Of a stretch of DNA of 64,000 nt, positions 33,095-42,200 are shown in pieces. A program made the position numbers and the translations under genes. Within the stretch, counting starts at the first letter, position 1, and every line of letters starts with the position of its first letter. Origin of the DNA: CAVOJY01 sp963696405 (GTDB lineage Bacteria > Chloroflexota > Limnocylindria > Limnocylindrales > CSP1-4); the NCBI GenBank assembly GCA_963696405.1, contig CAVOJY010000007.1:248001-312000 (forward strand). The letters run 5' to 3'. The notes below the pieces were generated by a model. That model was not told the origin of the DNA and made no database searches. It saw only the letters and a program-made list of their open reading frames with translations.

Positions 33095-34888
33095 ATGCCC
33101 CAGAACGAACGACCGCCGCGGCGGCCGTCGCCGTTTGCAGCCGCGTTCCTGAGCCTCCTGTTCCCCGGCCTCGGCCAGGCCTACGCCGGTGCGTACCTGC
33201 GGGCCATTGGCTTTGCCGCCCTGCCGCTCCTCGGCACGGCCCTCCTGGCCGGGCTTCTCGCCAACGGGGCCACGCGGGACGCGCTGAAGGTCAGCATCTT
33301 CGACCCGACAATGCTCCAGGCGCTCCTCATCGCGGACATCGCGATCCTGCTCTACCGCGCCGTTGCGGTGATCGACGCGTACCACGAGGCCGTCCTTGCG
33401 GGCGGAGGCACGACCCGCCTGGGGCGGCCGCGGTTCCGTCTGAGTCTCGTGTCGCTGGCCGGGCTCCTCGCGGTCCTCGCGGTTCTCTCCATGGGCCACG
33501 TAGCGCTGGCGCGCTACGACCGCATCGCGTACGACACTATCACCGCCATCACGAGCGAGGACGGAGAGGAGACCGAGCCCGGCGCGGCGAGCCCGGAGCC
33601 CGGGACCACCGCCACCGCGGCGACGACCCCGGAGCCCGGCTCCACGACGACGCCGCGGCCCAGCATCATCCCGTGGGACGCCAAGGAACGGCTCAACATC
33701 CTGCTCATCGGCGCGGACCGGCGGCCGAAGCAGGGCTCGTTCAACACCGATACGCTCATCATCGCGAGCATCGAGCCGCGGACGGGCCAGGTCGCCATGT
33801 TCAGCGTCCCCCGCGACATGGAGAACATCCCCCTTCCCGCCGAGTTTCCCGCGCGCAACTACTACGCGGGCGGCGTCTTCCCGGCCAAGATCAACAGCCT
33901 CTGGATGTACGCGAGGGGCAACCCCAACCTCTTCCCGGGGGGCGACAAGGTCCGCGGCTACACGGCCCTCAAGGGCGCGCTCGGGGAGCTCCTCGGCATT
34001 GAGATCAAGTACTACCTCGAGGTCGATTTCACGGGGTTCACCAAGGTCGTTGACACGCTCGGTGGTGTCGCCATCGACGTCCAGCTGCCGGTTGCCGACT
34101 ACCACTACCCCACGGACGACGGGCGGGGCGCCCTCAAGCTCTACATCCCGCCCACCATCCAGCACATGGACGGCGTCGAGTCGCTCGCCTACGCACGCTC
34201 GCGTCACCAGTCCAACGACTTCGACCGGGCCCAGCGCCAGCAAAGGGTGGTCACGTCCCTGCGCCAGCAGACGGACGTGCTGAGCTTCCTGAATCCCGAC
34301 AGACTCGAGGCCGTCTCCAAGGCCGTCCGCTCGGCCATCCACACCGACTTCCCCGCGAGCCAGCTGCCACAGCTCATCTCGCTCATGGAGAAGGTCGACC
34401 TCGCGAACCTGCGGTCGTTCGTCTTCACGCCACCGGTGTACGCGCAGGAGTGCGCGCCGGCCGACTGCGCGGTCAAGTACACGCTGGAGCCCAAGGTGGG
34501 GGCCATCCGCCAGGCCGTGCGCGAAGCCTTCACGGTCGACCCGGCGCTCCTCAAGTCGCGGCTGAAGCTGGCCACGGAGGCGGGGAAGGTCTGGATCCTC
34601 AACGGCTCCGGCATCAACGGCCAGGCCGGCGCGGTCGCCGACTACCTGGACTACCTCGGCGTCGATGCGTCAGTGCCACCGGTGAACCAGGGGCGGGCCG
34701 ACGCCAGCACGTACAAGACCACGGTGGTGACCTTCTACAACGGTGCCGAGCTCAAGATGCCCGAGACCGTGCGCGTCCTCGAGGACACCTTCGGCGTGGA
34801 GGTCGCGGTCGTGGACGACCCGGGCGTGACGGTGGACGTGATCGTGATCACGGGCAAGAAGACGCCGAAGCTGAGCCTCCCCGAGTAG
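33095..34888 (+). CDS. LytR-CpsA-Psr ligase with multi-helix N-terminus
   Basis: LCP enzymes attach glycopolymers to peptidoglycan from polyprenyl phosphate carriers. The LCP domain (about 200-420) has LNILLIGADRR, NTDTLIIASI, VPRDMENIPLP, KINSLWMYA and YARSRHQSNDFDRAQRQQRV, including the Arg and Asp residues of the active site. The C-terminus holds a LytR_C domain (VWILNGSGINGQAGAVADYL). Unusually, residues 12-150 form several membrane helices starting FLSLLFPGLGQAYAGAYLRA, a TM2-like motif, before a Thr/Pro/Glu-rich linker. A standalone gene convergent with ilvE. Confidence 0.9.
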   Translation: MPQNERPPRRPSPFAAAFLSLLFPGLGQAYAGAYLRAIGFAALPLLGTALLAGLLANGATRDALKVSIFDPTMLQALLIADIAILLYRAVAVIDAYHEAVLAGGGTTRLGRPRFRLSLVSLAGLLAVLAVLSMGHVALARYDRIAYDTITAITSEDGEETEPGAASPEPGTTATAATTPEPGSTTTPRPSIIPWDAKERLNILLIGADRRPKQGSFNTDTLIIASIEPRTGQVAMFSVPRDMENIPLPAEFPARNYYAGGVFPAKINSLWMYARGNPNLFPGGDKVRGYTALKGALGELLGIEIKYYLEVDFTGFTKVVDTLGGVAIDVQLPVADYHYPTDDGRGALKLYIPPTIQHMDGVESLAYARSRHQSNDFDRAQRQQRVVTSLRQQTDVLSFLNPDRLEAVSKAVRSAIHTDFPASQLPQLISLMEKVDLANLRSFVFTPPVYAQECAPADCAVKYTLEPKVGAIRQAVREAFTVDPALLKSRLKLATEAGKVWILNGSGINGQAGAVADYLDYLGVDASVPPVNQGRADASTYKTTVVTFYNGAELKMPETVRVLEDTFGVEVAVVDDPGVTVDVIVITGKKTPKLSLPE

Positions 34889-34941
34889 CAGGCACCTGGC
34901 GGCCGCAGCGTGGTCCGAGCGCGGGTGTCTCCCCGTAGAGC

Positions 34942-35901
34942 CTAGTAGACCGGGATGAGCCAATCCTGGTAGGCGGGCAGCCGGCCGCGGACCGCGTCGA
35001 AGTAGATGTCCTTGATGCGGGCGGTGACGGGACCGACGGCGCCGCCCCCCACCTTGCGGTGGTCGATCTCGATGACCGGGGAGACCTGCGCGCCGGTGCC
35101 GCACAGGAAGATCTCCTCGGCGACGTAGAGCTCGGTGCGGTCGATCTGGCGCTCGACGACCCGCAGCCCCAGCTCCCGCTCCGCGAGCTCGATCATCGCG
35201 CCACGCGTGATCCCCTCGAGGATGTCGTCGCTCACCGGCGGCGTCACGAACTCGCCGCGACGGATCATGAACAGGTTCTCCGCGCTGCCCTCGGACACGT
35301 GGCCGTCCAGCGTCAGGACGATGGCCTCGTCGAAGCCGTTGAGCATGGCCTCGGTCTTGGCGAAGGCGGAGTTCACGTAGGCGCCTACGATCTTCGACCG
35401 TGCCGGGATCGTCTGGTCGCTCGTACGGCGCCACGACGCCGTCTGGGTCCGGATCCCGACGCTGGTGTCGATGTAGTCGCCGAACGGCTGGGTGAGCATG
35501 TAGAAGCCCTGGTCGAGAGCGTGCAGCCGCACGCCGATCTGCAGGCTCGACTTGTACATGGACGGCCGGACATAGGCATCCTCGCGGTAGCCGTTGCGGC
35601 GGAGCAGCTCGACACACAGCGCGGTCAGCTCATCGACCGTCCCGGGCAGCTCCATCAGCAGCACCCGGCTCGAGTCGGCGAGGCGGCGGAAGTGGTCCGG
35701 TACCCGGAGCGCGTACAGCTGCCCCTGCTCGGCGTTCCAGTAGGCGCGGATCCCCTCGAAGCAGGCTGTCCCGTACATGAACGCGTGGGTCATGATGCTG
35801 ACCTTCGCGTCCGCGAGGGGCAGGAACTCACCGTTGAGGTAGGAGATGGATCCGGGGGCGACTTCGTTCGTCGCTGCGGTGGCCACGTCGGTGCTCGTCA
35901 T
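34942..35901 (-). CDS. ilvE: Branched-chain amino acid aminotransferase
   Basis: A fold-type IV PLP transaminase for the last step of Val, Leu and Ile synthesis. MTHAFMYGTACFEGIRAYW is the classic substrate-binding N-terminus. The PLP lysine is in ARSKIVGAYVNSAFAKTEA (about 168). EAIVLTLDGHVSEGSAENLF and LEGITRGAMIEL bind the cofactor phosphate. Length 319 residues is normal. A D-amino-acid or 4-amino-4-deoxychorismate role is less likely given the FEGIRAYW and IRPS-like RPSMYKS blocks. Single gene, own promoter. Confidence 0.93.
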   Translation of the reverse strand: MTSTDVATAATNEVAPGSISYLNGEFLPLADAKVSIMTHAFMYGTACFEGIRAYWNAEQGQLYALRVPDHFRRLADSSRVLLMELPGTVDELTALCVELLRRNGYREDAYVRPSMYKSSLQIGVRLHALDQGFYMLTQPFGDYIDTSVGIRTQTASWRRTSDQTIPARSKIVGAYVNSAFAKTEAMLNGFDEAIVLTLDGHVSEGSAENLFMIRRGEFVTPPVSDDILEGITRGAMIELAERELGLRVVERQIDRTELYVAEEIFLCGTGAQVSPVIEIDHRKVGGGAVGPVTARIKDIYFDAVRGRLPAYQDWLIPVY

Positions 35902-35907
35902 TGGCCG

Positions 35908-35913
35908 AGTATA
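35908..35913 (-). promoter_or_regulatory. -10 box of ilvE, leaderless layout
   Basis: TATACT on the minus strand is followed by CGGCCA and the ilvE ATG, the same 6-base arrangement as def. No Shine-Dalgarno is visible before the start, supporting leaderless translation. No -35 box is clear. Confidence 0.5.
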
Positions 35914-35941
35914 TCGGGCCGCGTTGGCCTGCGGGGCCAGA

Positions 35942-37027
35942 TCACAGCTGCGCTGACGCCCCTGCGCTCGGCACCGCTCCGACCCCGCCCGCCGCGATGA
36001 GCACGAGGTACGCGACGTAGAAGAGGCCGCCGATCAGCAGCCCTCGGCCGGTCAGGCGACCGCGACGCGCCATCGGAACGAAAATAGCCGCGGTCGAGGC
36101 GAAGGCGATCCCCGCCGACGCGAACGCAAGCATCGAGCTCGGCGTGACCGCCCAGAGATCGGCCGCGAGAACCAGGGCAACGACCGTCGGGATGCAGCTC
36201 TGGAAGACCATCGCCCCGGTGATATTGCCGAGGGCGAGTGTGTCCTTCCCCTGGCGGACCCAGATGACGCTGTTGAACTTCTCCGGCAGCTCGGTGGCGA
36301 TCGGCGCGATTACCAGCGACATGATCATGGGGTCGAGGCCGACCGAACCGGCGATGCCGCGCACAGCATCCACGAACGCCACGGCTCCGACGATGATCGC
36401 CGCGAGGGCCACCCCGACCTGGAGGCTGATGAGCGACAGCCCGGGCTCGCGGTCGTGGCGGTGACGGTCCAGGTGTCGGAAACGCAGGGGTCCCGGCAGA
36501 CCGGCTTCGTCGGCGACCCGCTCGGCCTGCAGGTGTGCCCGCACGTAGAGAGCGTACTGGCCCAGGAGGACGGCCGCCACGACGAGCTTGCCCCAGGCCA
36601 GTTCCGGCGGCAGGAACGCCGCGCCGATCGCCAGAGCGTACGCAACGGCGAACGATCGGACATCCCTGCCAAGCAACCCCGTGTCGACCCGCATCACCTC
36701 GCCGGATGGACGCCTTCGGGCGGTGACGAGGACAGCCACGCCCGTCACGAACATGGCGAGCGTGGAGAGCATGAACGGCGCACCGAGGATGGCGCCGATG
36801 CCGATTCCTTCGGACACCACCTCACCGGCGCCCTGGGCCCCGAGGACGATCGCCACGATCGGGATCATCGTCTCGGGCAGGGCCGTCCCCACGGCAGCGA
36901 TGACGCTGCCGACCGCCCCCTCACCCAGGTCCAGGCGGTGACCCAGCCATTCGACGCCGTTCGTGAAGAGCTCGGCGCCGGCGAGTATCAGGATGAAGGC
37001 GCCGGCGAGGACCGGGAGTTCCATCAC
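35942..37027 (-). CDS. Sodium/calcium exchanger family protein
   Basis: A 361-residue cation antiporter of the CaCA superfamily. It has about 10 hydrophobic helices in two inverted repeats. The ion-binding alpha repeats are visible: GSVIAAVGTALPETMIPIVA (about 40-59) and SLVIAPIATELPEKFNSVIW (about 236), each with the conserved Glu in the TALPE/TELPE context. A His/Arg-rich loop (HLDRHRHDREP) lies in the middle. Substrate ions are inferred only at family level. It overlaps no neighbours; ilvE follows after 40 bases and rpsR lies upstream. Confidence 0.88.
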   Translation of the reverse strand: MMELPVLAGAFILILAGAELFTNGVEWLGHRLDLGEGAVGSVIAAVGTALPETMIPIVAIVLGAQGAGEVVSEGIGIGAILGAPFMLSTLAMFVTGVAVLVTARRRPSGEVMRVDTGLLGRDVRSFAVAYALAIGAAFLPPELAWGKLVVAAVLLGQYALYVRAHLQAERVADEAGLPGPLRFRHLDRHRHDREPGLSLISLQVGVALAAIIVGAVAFVDAVRGIAGSVGLDPMIMSLVIAPIATELPEKFNSVIWVRQGKDTLALGNITGAMVFQSCIPTVVALVLAADLWAVTPSSMLAFASAGIAFASTAAIFVPMARRGRLTGRGLLIGGLFYVAYLVLIAAGGVGAVPSAGASAQL

Positions 37028-37065
37028 GGCTCAGCTTGGCGCCCGGCTGGTTGCGCCGCGACTCG

Positions 37066-37332
37066 TCAGCCGCGCAGGTGCTCGGGGGAGTACGGCAGCA
37101 GGGCGACGTGACGGGCGCGCTTGAGCGCGACCGTCAGCTGGCGCTGGTGGGCGGCACAGGTGCCGGTCTTCCGGCGGGGCTCGATCTTCGCCCGCTCAGA
37201 GAGGTAGCGGCGGAGGCGGTTGACCTCCTTGTAGTCGATGCGCAGCGCCTTGTCGGCGCAGAAGATGCAGACCTTGCGCCGGCGGCGATCCCGGTAATAG
37301 TCGTCGCGCTTCTTGGCCTTGCCAGGGGGCAC
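37066..37332 (-). CDS. rpsR: 30S ribosomal protein S18
   Basis: S18 binds the platform of the 30S with S6. The 88-residue basic protein reads RRRRKVCIFCADKALRIDYK, with the CIFC pair of zinc-type S18, and VNRLRRYLSERAKIEPRRKTGTCAAHQRQLTVALKRAR split across the family core. Tail LLPYSPEH. Order rpsF-ssb-rpsR is standard. Confidence 0.97.
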   Translation of the reverse strand: MPPGKAKKRDDYYRDRRRRKVCIFCADKALRIDYKEVNRLRRYLSERAKIEPRRKTGTCAAHQRQLTVALKRARHVALLPYSPEHLRG

Positions 37333-37362
37333 GGTCTCGATACCTCCAGTTCCAGTGCCGTC

Positions 37363-37857
37363 CTAGAACGGCAGATCGTCAAGATCGGTGTAGTCGGACT
37401 CAGCGGGTTGACCCTGTGACTCGCGGCGACCACTCCGGCCGCCGTTACCCTCGGCTGCCGCCTCGTCGGGAACCGACGGGCGGGGTGGGCGAGCCGGGAA
37501 AGGCCCATCGGCTGCCTCCTCGTCGCGTGAACGCGGGTCGAGCGGGGTCACGGTCTGGGCGACGAGCTCGGTGGTGTAGCGCTTCTGGCCCTCCCGGTCC
37601 TCCCACTGGCGTGTCTGGAGGCGACCCTCGACGTACACCTTGCTGCCCTTGCGCAGGCGTTCGGCGGCACGCTCAGCGGCTTCGCGCCACACGACGACGC
37701 GGAACCACTCGGTCTCTTCCTGCCACTCGTTGTTCGAATCCCGGTAGTTGCGGTTGACCGCCACCGTGAACTGGGTGACGGCCTGCCCGCTCGGCGTGTA
37801 CCGCATCTCCGGGTCGCGCCCGAGGTTGCCGATGATCATGCACTTGTTGAGGGACAC
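37363..37857 (-). CDS. ssb: Single-stranded DNA-binding protein
   Basis: SSB coats single-stranded DNA during replication and repair. The OB fold starts LNKCMIIGNLGRDPEMRYTP and includes EWFRVVVWREAAERAAERL and KVYVEGRLQTRQWEDREGQK. The tail is Pro/Glu/Gly-rich and ends in the acidic tip DDLPF, which binds partner proteins. Length is 164 residues. It lies between rpsF and rpsR. Confidence 0.97.
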   Translation of the reverse strand: MSLNKCMIIGNLGRDPEMRYTPSGQAVTQFTVAVNRNYRDSNNEWQEETEWFRVVVWREAAERAAERLRKGSKVYVEGRLQTRQWEDREGQKRYTTELVAQTVTPLDPRSRDEEAADGPFPARPPRPSVPDEAAAEGNGGRSGRRESQGQPAESDYTDLDDLPF

Positions 37858-37887
37858 GGCCAGTCCTCCCGAACCCGGGGATTGGGG

Positions 37888-38292
37888 CTACTCGGCGGCA
37901 GCGGGCGCTGCCTCGCTCTCGGACTCGTCGATGATCTCGCCCTGGGGCTCCTCCTCGTCGGGAGGAGCGGGGACTTCGACCTCGGGCTCCGGGCGGCGCG
38001 CCGTGGACCGCTCCACGCGGGTCACCAGGTAGCGAAGGACCTCCTCGGTGATGCGGAGGCCCCCCTCCACCTCGGCGACGGTCACGGGGGGTGCGTCGAA
38101 GAGGATGATGTAGTAGGAACCCTCGCGGTGGCCGCTGATCGGGTACGCGAGGCGGCGACGGCCCCAGGGGCTCACCTTGACGAGGACGCCCTCGGTCGAG
38201 GTGACGGACCGCGCGGTTCGATCGAGGATGGCCTGGACGCGGTCCTCGGCGAGGTCCGGTCTCAGGACCAGCATGAGCTCGTATCGGCGCAT
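37888..38292 (-). CDS. rpsF: 30S ribosomal protein S6
   Basis: S6 pairs with S18 on the 30S platform. ATG 38292 gives MRRYELMLVLRPDLAEDRVQ, the family start; the longer open frame upstream runs antisense to plsC. WGRRRLAYPISGHREGSYY is the conserved centre, and LRYLVTRVER closes the fold. A ~30-residue acidic Pro/Glu tail follows, as often in S6. GGAAGGAGAG lies just upstream. First gene of rpsF-ssb-rpsR. Confidence 0.96.
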   Translation of the reverse strand: MRRYELMLVLRPDLAEDRVQAILDRTARSVTSTEGVLVKVSPWGRRRLAYPISGHREGSYYIILFDAPPVTVAEVEGGLRITEEVLRYLVTRVERSTARRPEPEVEVPAPPDEEEPQGEIIDESESEAAPAAAE

Positions 38293-38383
38293 GCGCCTGT
38301 ACTCTCCTTCCTGTGGGATCTGCCCCGCTCGAGAAAACGGACCAGCACGCGGCCGAAATCGGCGGAGCCGAAAGGACCGCCGG

Positions 38384-38391
38384 AGTATACC
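38384..38391. promoter_or_regulatory. Shared palindromic -10 for divergent rpsF and plsC
   Basis: The palindrome GTATAC gives a -10 box on both strands: TATACT (38389-38384, minus, with TGG before it, an extended -10) toward rpsF and TATACC (38386-38391, plus) toward plsC. The plsC GTG at 38401 lies 9 bases past its box, so that transcript would have almost no leader. The rpsF leader would be about 85 bases. Confidence 0.5.
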
Positions 38392-38400
38392 ATCGGGTGC

Positions 38401-39207
38401 GTGGCACCCCGGCCCCCGCCGTTCCCGCTGCGCCCGCGCTCGGGCGTCGTGAGGCATCTCCTGGCGCGGGCCTTCACCTGGGTCGCCGTCCGCTGCTACG
38501 TTCGCGTCCACCTCGAGGGGCGCGAACACTTGCCGGCGGGCCCGGCGGTCCTCTGCTTCAACCACCAGAACTGGAGCGACGTCTTCATCCTCCTGGCAGC
38601 CCTCCCCTGGCGCCCTCGCCTCTACATCTTCGGGCCCCTCGAGGAGGACATGACCCGCGGTGTCCGCAACCGGCTCATCGCCTGGTCGGACACGGGGCTG
38701 CCCGTGCGCCCGGACCGCGAAGACCTCCGGTCCGTGGCACGGCGGGTGACGGCCGTCATCCGCGGCGGAGGCGTCGTGGCGGTCGCGGGCGAGGGGCGCA
38801 TCCATCTCGGTGAGCGGGAACTCCTCCCGCTGTGGTCCGGAGCCGCGCACTTTGCGGCCCGGTCCGGGGTTCCGCTCGTGCCGGTCGCGATCAACGGCAC
38901 CGGCTGGCTCCGCCTGGGCCGGACGGTGCGCGTTCGGGTCGGCGCGCCGCTGATGCCCCCGTCACGGGCGTCGGGCCGAGCCGTCGCCGAACTGAGCGAG
39001 CGCGCCTGGACCTCGCTCCACAACCTCGTGCAGGACTACCCCGATCACCCGCCGCCGGGTGCGGTGGGCCGCTGGATGACCGAGCTCTTCAACGACTGGC
39101 CGGAGGGCGCGCGCCCCACGGCCCCGGTTCGGCTCGGGGCCGAGCGATCGGCCTCGCCCGTGGCGGGATTGAACGACAGCCGTCGCGTCGGCGGCGAGGA
39201 CGGATGA
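38401..39207 (+). CDS. plsC: 1-acyl-glycerol-3-phosphate acyltransferase PlsC-type
   Basis: A 268-residue membrane-associated acyltransferase. The HX4D catalytic motif is FNHQNWSDVF (about 58-67). RNRLIAWSDTGLPVRPDRED and AVAGEGRIHLGE (EGxR-type block, with Arg following Gly) and VPLVPVAINGTG complete the four family motifs. The GTG start follows the shared promoter; the upstream open frame is antisense to rpsF. It probably makes phosphatidic acid from lysophosphatidic acid; other lysolipid acceptors are possible. Single gene, convergent with the nucleotidase gene. Confidence 0.88.
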   Translation: MAPRPPPFPLRPRSGVVRHLLARAFTWVAVRCYVRVHLEGREHLPAGPAVLCFNHQNWSDVFILLAALPWRPRLYIFGPLEEDMTRGVRNRLIAWSDTGLPVRPDREDLRSVARRVTAVIRGGGVVAVAGEGRIHLGERELLPLWSGAAHFAARSGVPLVPVAINGTGWLRLGRTVRVRVGAPLMPPSRASGRAVAELSERAWTSLHNLVQDYPDHPPPGAVGRWMTELFNDWPEGARPTAPVRLGAERSASPVAGLNDSRRVGGEDG

Positions 39208-39216
39208 TGCAGAGGA

Positions 39217-39238
39217 GACCCGGGCGCCCGCCCGGGTC
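39217..39238. terminator. Perfect 10-bp hairpin between convergent genes
   Basis: GACCCGGGCG (39217-39226) and CGCCCGGGTC (39229-39238) are perfect inverted repeats separated by CC, 9 bases after plsC and 29 before the end of the nucleotidase gene. There is no T-run. It is symmetrical and could stop transcription from both directions. Confidence 0.55.
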
Positions 39239-39267
39239 GCCTGCTCCTGTCGAGGGTGGTTGGAGGT

Positions 39268-42200
39268 CTACGGGACGACCACCGGACACACAGTCGCACC
39301 ACTGGTAGTACAGACGATGCGTCCCTGGATGGCCGGGCTGAGTGGGGAGTTGGCGGTGATGTAGTCGGCCAGCTACCTGGTCCATGATGTTCTGGGTGGT
39401 GCCGCGGGCAGAGACGTTCGGATAGCCGTCTCCGCCGGTCGGCCATGAAGTCGTTCTCGGCGATGGTGTACGTCGAGGCGGACGTCAGGTCGATCGGGGC
39501 GCCCGTGCAGCTTCCGTCAGTTGCCTGGCGGACCGCTGCAGTCACGCGGCTGAGGGCAGGCCGCGAAACATCGTAGGTGAAGCAGAGGCCCGAGACTTGC
39601 GGGAACCTTCCCTGTGCCGATGGCATCAGCGAGACGCCGTTCTCGAGGAAGGTCTTCAGTTCGGCCCCGTTGATGCTCACCGTGAAGACCACGTTGCCGA
39701 ACGGCAGGACTCCAAGCGCCTGGCCTCGCGTGATGGGATACGGCGGCGGCGTGTACGCCGGACAGAAGTCGCCCGCGATGTCCGTCGTCGGGCATGTCAG
39801 GTCGGCCCGCAGCCCACCCGCGTTCGTGATCGCGAAGTCGGTCGAGTAGGTCACTCGCATCGCATCGGTGGCCAGGTCGCCGATCAGAGACTCGCACCGC
39901 CGGCCCTGGGCGCTCGGGTCACCGGCAGGCGTGGGGAGTCCCGTGTAGCAGGCGTCTGCGCGCGGGATGAACTTCGTGGAGTTGCCGATCACGGTATTGA
40001 AGATCGGCGCGAGCTGGGCATTCAGCGCGTCGATGTCGGCCTGGATGGAGGCGTCCGCCGTCACCCCGATGTTCCACGGCTTGTGGAAGTCGGCGGTCTT
40101 GTAGACGACCTTCTTGGTGATCGTGTCGACTACGACCCTGATGCGCGTGAACCGGGTCCCGGCGTTGACGTTCTCGGCCATCAGCACACCATTCGGCGCG
40201 GTTCCGATTCCCTGCCAGTGGGTGTGGCCTCCAAGGACAACGTCGACATTCGTGAGCGCGCTGGCGAACCCAAGGAGCGGGTCCTGTCGGACTGGTCACG
40301 GGGCTCGCCGGGTCGGCGCCGATGTGGCCCACGGCGATGATCGCGTTCACCTTGCCGTGCATGCGCTGCAGTTTCGCGGCCTCGGCGTTGACGGCCGCGA
40401 CCGGGTCGGTCACCACGAACGGATCGAGATAGCCCGGGAAGATGAGCGTGGGGAGTTCGGTCAGCGTGTAGCCGATCACGCCCAGCTTGAATCCCGGCAA
40501 GTTGACCGTGGCCGAGGCCTGCCACTCGGCAGGCAACCTGCCCGTCCCTGCATAGACCACGTTGGCGGCGAGGTGCCGGTAGTTGGCCAGCGGGATGAGC
40601 TGGGTCCGGAGGTACGCAGACCCCCGGTCGAAGCTGTGGTTGCCGAGGGTGTCAAACGTCAGGCCCAGCTTGTTGAGCGTCGTGATCGTCGGCTTGTCAC
40701 CGAAGAAGTTCGAGATCGGCGGACTGGCGCCGACAGAGTCGCCCCCGGTAACCGTGATCGAGGCCCCCTTCCCTGCCTCCCCGCGGTACAGATCGAACCA
40801 GGGCTTCAGGTAGGCCGCGCCACCGATGGCGTAGCTGGGCCCGAGCGTGTCCGCGGTCTGCGTCAGCGGCGTCAGCTGCCCGTGGAAGTCGCTGATGTAG
40901 AGGATCGTCGCTTCCTTGAGCAGCCCGGGGATCGGGAAGAGGTCGTAAAGGATCTTCCCGCGGGCGTTGATCGGGCCGGGGAACCCGAGGAGGAAGGCGA
41001 TCGTGGGTGCAAGGTCCACGGCGCGGATACCGGAGACCGGTCCACGCCAGCGGATACCGGGCCCGGCGGCCACGAACGTGGCGTGCATGTTGATGTTGTT
41101 GCTGAGGTCGACCGTCTCGGGCAGGTAGCCGTGCTGGCCGAAGAACTGCGAGAACGCGATCGTCTGCCCGAGCGTGGCGGCGTCGAACTGATACGGTGGC
41201 TTCAGCACCACCACCACGTCGCCGCTTCGGTTGGGGTGGAGCGAGTCGGAGCCATCGACGTCCCGAAGCTCCTCCTTCTTCAGGATCTTGAGCACGACCT
41301 GGGCGCCCGGGTTCGCCGGGTCAGTCAGGTTCTGGAAGGCGTTGATGACCGCCGTCCGGACCTGCTCGTAAGTCGGCGCAGTTGGCCTGGTCGCCGGGTC
41401 GTAGAGGGCTCCCGGATTGACGTAGATCTGCGCGGTCCCACCCGCCCAGCAGGCCTTCGCCAGGTTGATGGCGCCGGTCCCCGTGCCAGCCCGGCAGTTG
41501 CTGAAGACCTCCGTGAGGGTTGCGCCGCCGGTGTTCTGGAGGCCGGCATCGAAGAGCACCTTGCCGGCATTCACTGCCAGCCACTGCGCCGCGAAACCGT
41601 GATCGGATGTCGCGAACGTGGTCGGGTGGCCGCCGATGAGTTTGTGGCCCAGGGCCAGCGTCGCATCGGCTTCCTGGTACGCCGATCGAATGAAACCGTC
41701 TGCCTTTGCCGGGGTGATGATCTCGCCGTACGAGGTGTACGTGTTGTAGTAGGGATTCGCCAGGCCGTTCACGGACGGGCTGCTGAGCCCCAGGAACATG
41801 TGGGAGAACTCGTCGGTGGCCGGGTTCCCCAGCATGAGCAGGTCGGGCTTGTAGCCCATTCCGGCCACGCTTCCGCCACCGACAGTCGGCACGGCGGCGG
41901 TGCCGATGATGTAGCGCAGGTAGGCGAAGTGGGCGTCCGACCACATGAGACCCTGTTCGGTGTACGTCTCCGCATCCACCAGCCCGGACTCGAAGATCGC
42001 GTAGTCGGCAGCTGTCGAGCTGGGGAACAGCCTGTTCAGGTCGTCCTCGAAATCGCCGGCGTAACCGCACCCGTTGCAGGTGGCGACGCTGCGCGCCACG
42101 GACGTGAAGAACAGGCTGAACTTCGAGAGATCCGGCGCGAGGAGCATGGCCTTCACGTAGAAGCCGGCGGTCTTGTCGGCCGGGTTCGCGAGCACCACCT

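Noticed and set aside
29961..33152. Plus-strand open frame of over 1000 codons opposite ileS
   Set aside because: Antisense shadow of ileS in GC-rich DNA; His/Arg/Gly-rich, no domain, no promoter. Similar shadows oppose recG, plsX, yvcK/rapZ and recJ.
38293..38390. Possible S6:S18 autoregulatory leader before rpsF
   Set aside because: A hairpin (38360-38382) exists but one arm lies at or before the likely transcription start, and I could not find a convincing conserved CCG bulge.
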